Below are positions 61,401 through 64,000 of a stretch of DNA of 64,000 nt, piece by piece. Positions within the stretch are counted from its first letter, which is position 1; each line of letters opens with the position of its first letter. The stretch is taken from contig NZ_JAJLRA010000018.1 of the NCBI RefSeq assembly GCF_020991365.1, forward strand, positions 26,095 to 90,094, read 5' to 3'. Under the pieces are notes generated by a model. It worked only from the letters and a program-made list of their open reading frames with translations. It did no database searches and was not told where the DNA came from. Position numbers and translations under genes: made by a program. The stretch is from Streptacidiphilus sp. ASG 303 (GTDB lineage: Bacteria; Actinomycetota; Actinomycetes; Streptomycetales; Streptomycetaceae).

Positions 61401-64000
61401 GCGACGGCACGCTCGGCGACCGCCTGCCGCAGGGCCGTTCCGGCCGTCCTGCCGACCCCGACCCGGACGACCCCCGCTGGTCCGCGGTGGAGGAACTGCG
61501 TGCGGACCTCCTCCGCGAGGTCCGCACGGCGGTCGACCGGACCTGGGGAGAAGGACGCCCCGCAGCCGTCCTGGACCGGGACCTCGGGGAGATCCATGCA
61601 GGGATCCCCGACCGTCTCGCGGCGCTCGCCGACCGGGAGCGCGACGTCGCCCAGGCGGTGGGCGTGTTCGACCGGGCCGCTGCGGCCCGGCACGACGCCG
61701 ACGCCGACGCCGTCGTCCGCCCGGAGCTCCGCGCCGGCCTGCGCGCCGCGCACGACAGACTGCGCCGTGACCTCCGCGACAGCCCCGAGGGCGTGTTCGC
61801 CAGCCGTTGGGAGGCGACCCGCCGGCAGCTGGCGGAGCATGCCGACTTCCGCGCCCGGCAGCTCCGCGATGCGTCCCGGGTGCTGCGCTCCGCCCTCGAC
61901 GGCCCCGACGCCCTTCCCGGGGCCCGGGAGCTCACCGAGGGCAACCGGGAACGCCTCACCACCGCGTGGAACAGAGACGTCCTGGACGCGGCCGACGCCC
62001 ACTGGTTCGGCCACTCGGGCGACCCCGGTGTCCGCGTCCCCCGTACGCCCGCCGGCCGCGGCCCGGCCGGGACGCCGCACATTCCCGGAGACCTCCCCCG
62101 GGAGACCGGCTCCAGGCTCGCCGGCTCCCTGCCCGCCCGCATCGAGCACGAACTGGGTCGCACCGACGTGCTGGCCGGGGCCGCCCGCGACCTTCACGCC
62201 CTGACGCGCACCTCCGGGTACTCCGTGCGGGGCCGCACGGCCGGCGCGGGGGACCGGGCGTTCGACCGGCTGGCCGACGACTTCCGCGAGCGGACCGTCA
62301 CACGGTGGGACGAGATCCATGACACGGCGGGCCGCGGCAGGACCGGCGCCTGGCTCAGGCAGGAGGCAGAGCGGGACGACACCTTCCGCACCGTCCTTGA
62401 CGAGGAGTGGCAGCACACCGCCATCCATGACGAACGCTTCCCCGAGGGCAGCGGCGGTGTCCTCGGCCGTGGACCGGACGACCTGTTCGGTGTCAGGGCC
62501 CGGATGGAGAAGGCGGCGGAGCAGCGGTGGTCCGGTGGCGGCGGCCGGGTCGGTGAGGGGCCGGTCGGGGGCGAGCGGGACCTGTTCGGCGTGGATGGCC
62601 GGATGAGGGACCGGGTGAAGTCCGAGGCGGCGGAGCAGCGGTGGTCCGGTGGCGGCGGCCGGGTCGGTGAGGGGCCGGCCGGGGGCGAGCGGGACCTGTT
62701 CGGCGTGGATGGCCGGATGAAGGACCGGGCCTCCGCCGGCACAGCCCGGCCGGAGGTGCCGCCGACGCGTCCTGCCGGTGCTGGTCATGACCGTCCGTTC
62801 ACCATGGACGATCTTCGTCCCGGTTCTCGTGGTGAGGGGGCGGAGGGGGGTGCGCCCGGCGGTTCGGAGGGCGGGGGCGGTCTGCTCAACCGTGGTGCGG
62901 ACGGCACCGCGACCGTCGTCGTGGTGGAGCCGTCCGGTGCGGCCGGGGAGCCGGCGCGGGGCGGCGGGGTGTCCTCCTCTGCGCAGCCGGGGGTGCGTTC
63001 TGCGGGGGCAGGGGGTTCCGAGGTGCCGCCCGCGCGCACCGGGGGGCTTCCGGGCGGGCCGGGCCGCGGTGCCGGGGAGGGCGGGTCGGAGGGCTCCGAG
63101 CCCCGGGACACCGGCCATCCCGATGCCGGGGGCCCTTCCCTGTCCGACGGCGCCGTCGTGTCCGAGGGTGCCCCCCGTCCCGACGGGCAGGTCCGCCCCA
63201 GCGGGTCCGAGGGCGTGCGCCCCGGCCTGGGCGATGCCTCCGGCGACCCGCTCGACGGCCCGTCCGCCGACGCACCCGCGCAGGTGGCCACAGAGGACCG
63301 GCTCCGGACGCGGGGCCGGATGGGGACGGGTCCGGGTGTGTCGGGTCCGGGTGTGCAGGGGGAGCCGGGGGGTGTGACGGGTGTGACCTCCGGGTTGGGG
63401 TCTGCGCCGCGGGATCCCTACGGGGTGCGGGGCCGGATGGAGAGGGGTCCGGGTGTGTCGGGTCCGGGTGTGCAGGTGCCGCCGATGCGGCGTACCGGTG
63501 CTGGTCATGACCGTCCGTTCACCATGGACGATCTTCGTCCCGGTTCTCGTGGTGAGGGGGCGGAGGGGGGTGCGCCCGGCGGTTCGGAGGGCGGGGGCGG
63601 TCTGCTCAACCGTGGTGCGGACGGCACCGCGACCGTCGTCGTGGTGGAGCCGTCCGGTGCGGCCGGGGAGCCGGCGCGGGGCGGCGGGGTGTCCTCCTCT
63701 GCGCAGCCGGGGGTGCGTTCTGCGGGGGCAGGGGGTTCCGAGGTGCCGCCCGCGCGCACCGGGGGGCTTCCGGGCGGGCCGGGCCGCGGTGCCGGGGAGG
63801 GCGGGTCGGAGGGCTCCGAGCCCCGGGACACCGGCCATCCCGATGCCGGGGGCCCTTCCCTGTCCGACGGCGCCGTCGTGTCCGAGGGTGCCCCCCGTCC
63901 CGACGGGCAGGTCCGCCCCAGCGGGTCCGAGGGCGTGCGCCCCGGCCTGGGCGATGCCTCCGGCGACCCGCTCGACGGCCCGTCCGCCGACGCACCCGCG
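58439..64000 (+). CDS. Giant WXG-headed putative type VII effector (3' end outside window)
   Basis: The frame opens at ATG 58439 (GGAAAGG upstream) and has no stop through base 64000, so at least 1854 residues are encoded. Residues 1-110 form a WXG100-like hairpin (Trp41-Thr-Gly43 in GAQWTGLGG). Residues about 110-185 are Gly/Ala-rich hydrophobic helices. A vast Gly/Pro/Ser-rich region runs to about residue 850, then a charged helical region (about 855-1340, for example EEQWRRFRHDRDDEFTGR). From about 1355 the sequence is repeat-rich. It follows eccC directly. The layout matches polymorphic toxins that carry the toxin at the far C-terminus, which would lie beyond the window (inference). Confidence 0.8.
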   Translation, partial: MAESDFDAGAVTRLGEAWIAYGTELAKQVDVVNTAITGAQWTGLGGAAARLVWNTSQHNIRDTVLEAANNAVDVGNAIKEYGQELEKQIEQEKLMELASALGSLFATLLGMALPGLGLILGRLGMVAQMATWVADRIAELLGAMGRLGRVAGFGINMIGGAAGNLALDTIGNALGAAATHTPFHFDAKGEALSLGMGALGGGLYGSKWSRSPGHGGEGSVNPPGTAPGRVPGSSPYRVPDLADSQATLTGSVEGPGKGAEGFGYGWVKDHEEGPGVLPGGGTPTGGTATLGSGGRRGALPEPVSPEPVSPLPSATGGGRATTGPQEVRPVSPGGPGGTAVPPGRSVEGGPGTPGTRPAGTSPALPEGAGGVRAPGGPATAGRPAADGTAPGGLPGRAPSTGAGSPGSPDGPAGRGAGTAGAAAPDVRPTSPVGGRGASNSGAAESPTAPVRPDGTVEPGGSAPSGAGAVLRPGRGGAGLEPSATVPGDAARTSRPGAGQGDGAARRPVPGTGGREASPHSGQEGPAQPGGRIPEETTADASGGGGALRTTTSAEGAGRPAADTRDAAGAAGAGAGGRAARPEPARGGVPVRPAEGGSTLEAPTGSGRGADPSRGGAGKAGGGTVRADAGSSRGLRPALPGGSARGTAVPAGHGPGSVTGTEGPGRAGPSRSAADPEGPGGSHQDPGTGGSGRTPTGTTSASDAGATRPQAVRPAGAAEGPDSRPRAGGAAPDPEAGGAGGRIPGGADRTVPDASVRPERDSASGAHRRGSLSGDASRPDRTPEAAGAGSGGRYGRGGSSGHGGSGTGGHSGSGGKDGYGDPDGREGNQGRDRDGHGGDHGRTPDPRSAPGREEQWRRFRHDRDDEFTGRIAVVEEFSLRVGGPTLDREVAEGHAAFSGDDPFRGAHVPEGGDAFREVRERYHDDLHGAFERLWKEASRDGGDFDTLWTRAHDDLRRTLPDRFARRSTQERAYEGLDRALDRAVRQQLRDGTLGDRLPQGRSGRPADPDPDDPRWSAVEELRADLLREVRTAVDRTWGEGRPAAVLDRDLGEIHAGIPDRLAALADRERDVAQAVGVFDRAAAARHDADADAVVRPELRAGLRAAHDRLRRDLRDSPEGVFASRWEATRRQLAEHADFRARQLRDASRVLRSALDGPDALPGARELTEGNRERLTTAWNRDVLDAADAHWFGHSGDPGVRVPRTPAGRGPAGTPHIPGDLPRETGSRLAGSLPARIEHELGRTDVLAGAARDLHALTRTSGYSVRGRTAGAGDRAFDRLADDFRERTVTRWDEIHDTAGRGRTGAWLRQEAERDDTFRTVLDEEWQHTAIHDERFPEGSGGVLGRGPDDLFGVRARMEKAAEQRWSGGGGRVGEGPVGGERDLFGVDGRMRDRVKSEAAEQRWSGGGGRVGEGPAGGERDLFGVDGRMKDRASAGTARPEVPPTRPAGAGHDRPFTMDDLRPGSRGEGAEGGAPGGSEGGGGLLNRGADGTATVVVVEPSGAAGEPARGGGVSSSAQPGVRSAGAGGSEVPPARTGGLPGGPGRGAGEGGSEGSEPRDTGHPDAGGPSLSDGAVVSEGAPRPDGQVRPSGSEGVRPGLGDASGDPLDGPSADAPAQVATEDRLRTRGRMGTGPGVSGPGVQGEPGGVTGVTSGLGSAPRDPYGVRGRMERGPGVSGPGVQVPPMRRTGAGHDRPFTMDDLRPGSRGEGAEGGAPGGSEGGGGLLNRGADGTATVVVVEPSGAAGEPARGGGVSSSAQPGVRSAGAGGSEVPPARTGGLPGGPGRGAGEGGSEGSEPRDTGHPDAGGPSLSDGAVVSEGAPRPDGQVRPSGSEGVRPGLGDASGDPLDGPSADAPA
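62511..62740 (+). repeat. 114-bp in-frame tandem repeat (38 aa)
   Basis: Two near-identical 114-bp units (GCAGCGGTGGTCCGG at 62521 and 62635) encode AAEQRWSGGGGRVGEGP followed by GERDLFGVDGRM. A diverged earlier unit, DLFGVRARMEK, lies just upstream. Confidence 0.85.
62776..64000 (+). repeat. Long direct repeat with 720-bp period in the effector gene
   Basis: Bases 62776-63280 reappear without a visible difference at 63496-64000, an offset of exactly 720 bp (240 codons) that keeps the frame. The match runs to the window edge, so the repeat may be longer and further copies may follow. The segment encodes HDRPFTMDDLRPGSRGEG followed by a Gly/Pro/Ser-rich stretch. The roughly 200 bp between copies hold shorter repeats (GPGVSGPGVQ). 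Confidence 0.92.

Noticed and set aside
58217..63838. A minus-strand open frame of about 1870 codons antisense to the putative effector.
   Set aside because: It is full of Arg/Pro/Gly runs with no domain motif and arises because the plus-strand coding frame has G/C at third positions. The plus frame has a WXG start, a ribosome binding site and proper codon use.
62776..64000. The long repeats as a CRISPR array or an insertion sequence.
   Set aside because: They are in-frame coding repeats of one large gene, with no spacers, terminal inverted repeats or transposase.

Overview
This window is about 74% G+C, with strong third-position G/C in the coding frames, frequent GTG and TTG starts, long GC-rich hairpins between genes, a c-di-AMP (ydaO-type) riboswitch before an NlpC/P60 gene, an NsrR/flavohaemoglobin pair and an ESX/type VII secretion locus. 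All of this points to Streptomyces or a close relative. No rRNA, tRNA or CRISPR array was seen.

Layout. 0.3-7.6 kb: a tandem P-loop protein, a SRPBCC protein, a large secreted beta-propeller/FG-GAP protein and a riboswitch-controlled cell-wall hydrolase. 7.7-20.5 kb: the most striking region, a two-armed ribosomal-peptide (RiPP) locus. Two homologous small peptides sit back to back at its centre. The right arm (+) has a 65-residue precursor ending in Cys (14145-14342), a SPASM-type radical SAM enzyme, a cysteine-decarboxylase-like flavoprotein, an MFS exporter and a B12-binding radical SAM enzyme. The left arm (-) has a 60-residue relative of that precursor without the Cys (13292-13474), in frame behind a LuxR-type helix-turn-helix. 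It is followed by a nucleotidyl cyclase/ATPase giant, a cytoplasmic subtilase, a GAF protein and an ATP-grasp ligase, mostly with overlapping start and stop codons. 20.7-25.3 kb: envelope genes (glycosyltransferase, sulfatase-fold enzyme, small membrane protein). 25.8-28.9 kb: divergent katG and fur.

29-46 kb: a transglutaminase-like protein; an alpha/beta hydrolase with a divergent TetR gene and twin operators; a small biosynthetic group (phosphopantetheinyl transferase, a GNAT-ThiF fusion and a KAS III); a decayed IS3 element; a DeoR/MFS pair; a TetR remnant; a DUF1996 protein; hmp/nsrR with two candidate NsrR sites; further regulators; and a truncated universal stress protein. 46.2-64 kb: a ricin-lectin membrane protein and an ESX-type secretion locus with several WXG100-like proteins, EccD, an EccA fused to a beta-helix, the three-ATPase EccC and a very large WXG-headed putative effector. 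That effector is still open at the window edge and contains a 720-bp-period repeat. EccB, EccE and mycosin are not in the window.

How the parts may work together (inference). In the RiPP locus the Cys-tailed precursor would be modified by the SPASM enzyme, decarboxylated at its C-terminal Cys by the flavoprotein, possibly modified further by the B12 enzyme, and exported by the MFS protein. The left arm looks like a regulatory, proteolytic or second-peptide branch that uses the same leader type. Function calls rest on motifs read by eye; no database search was run.
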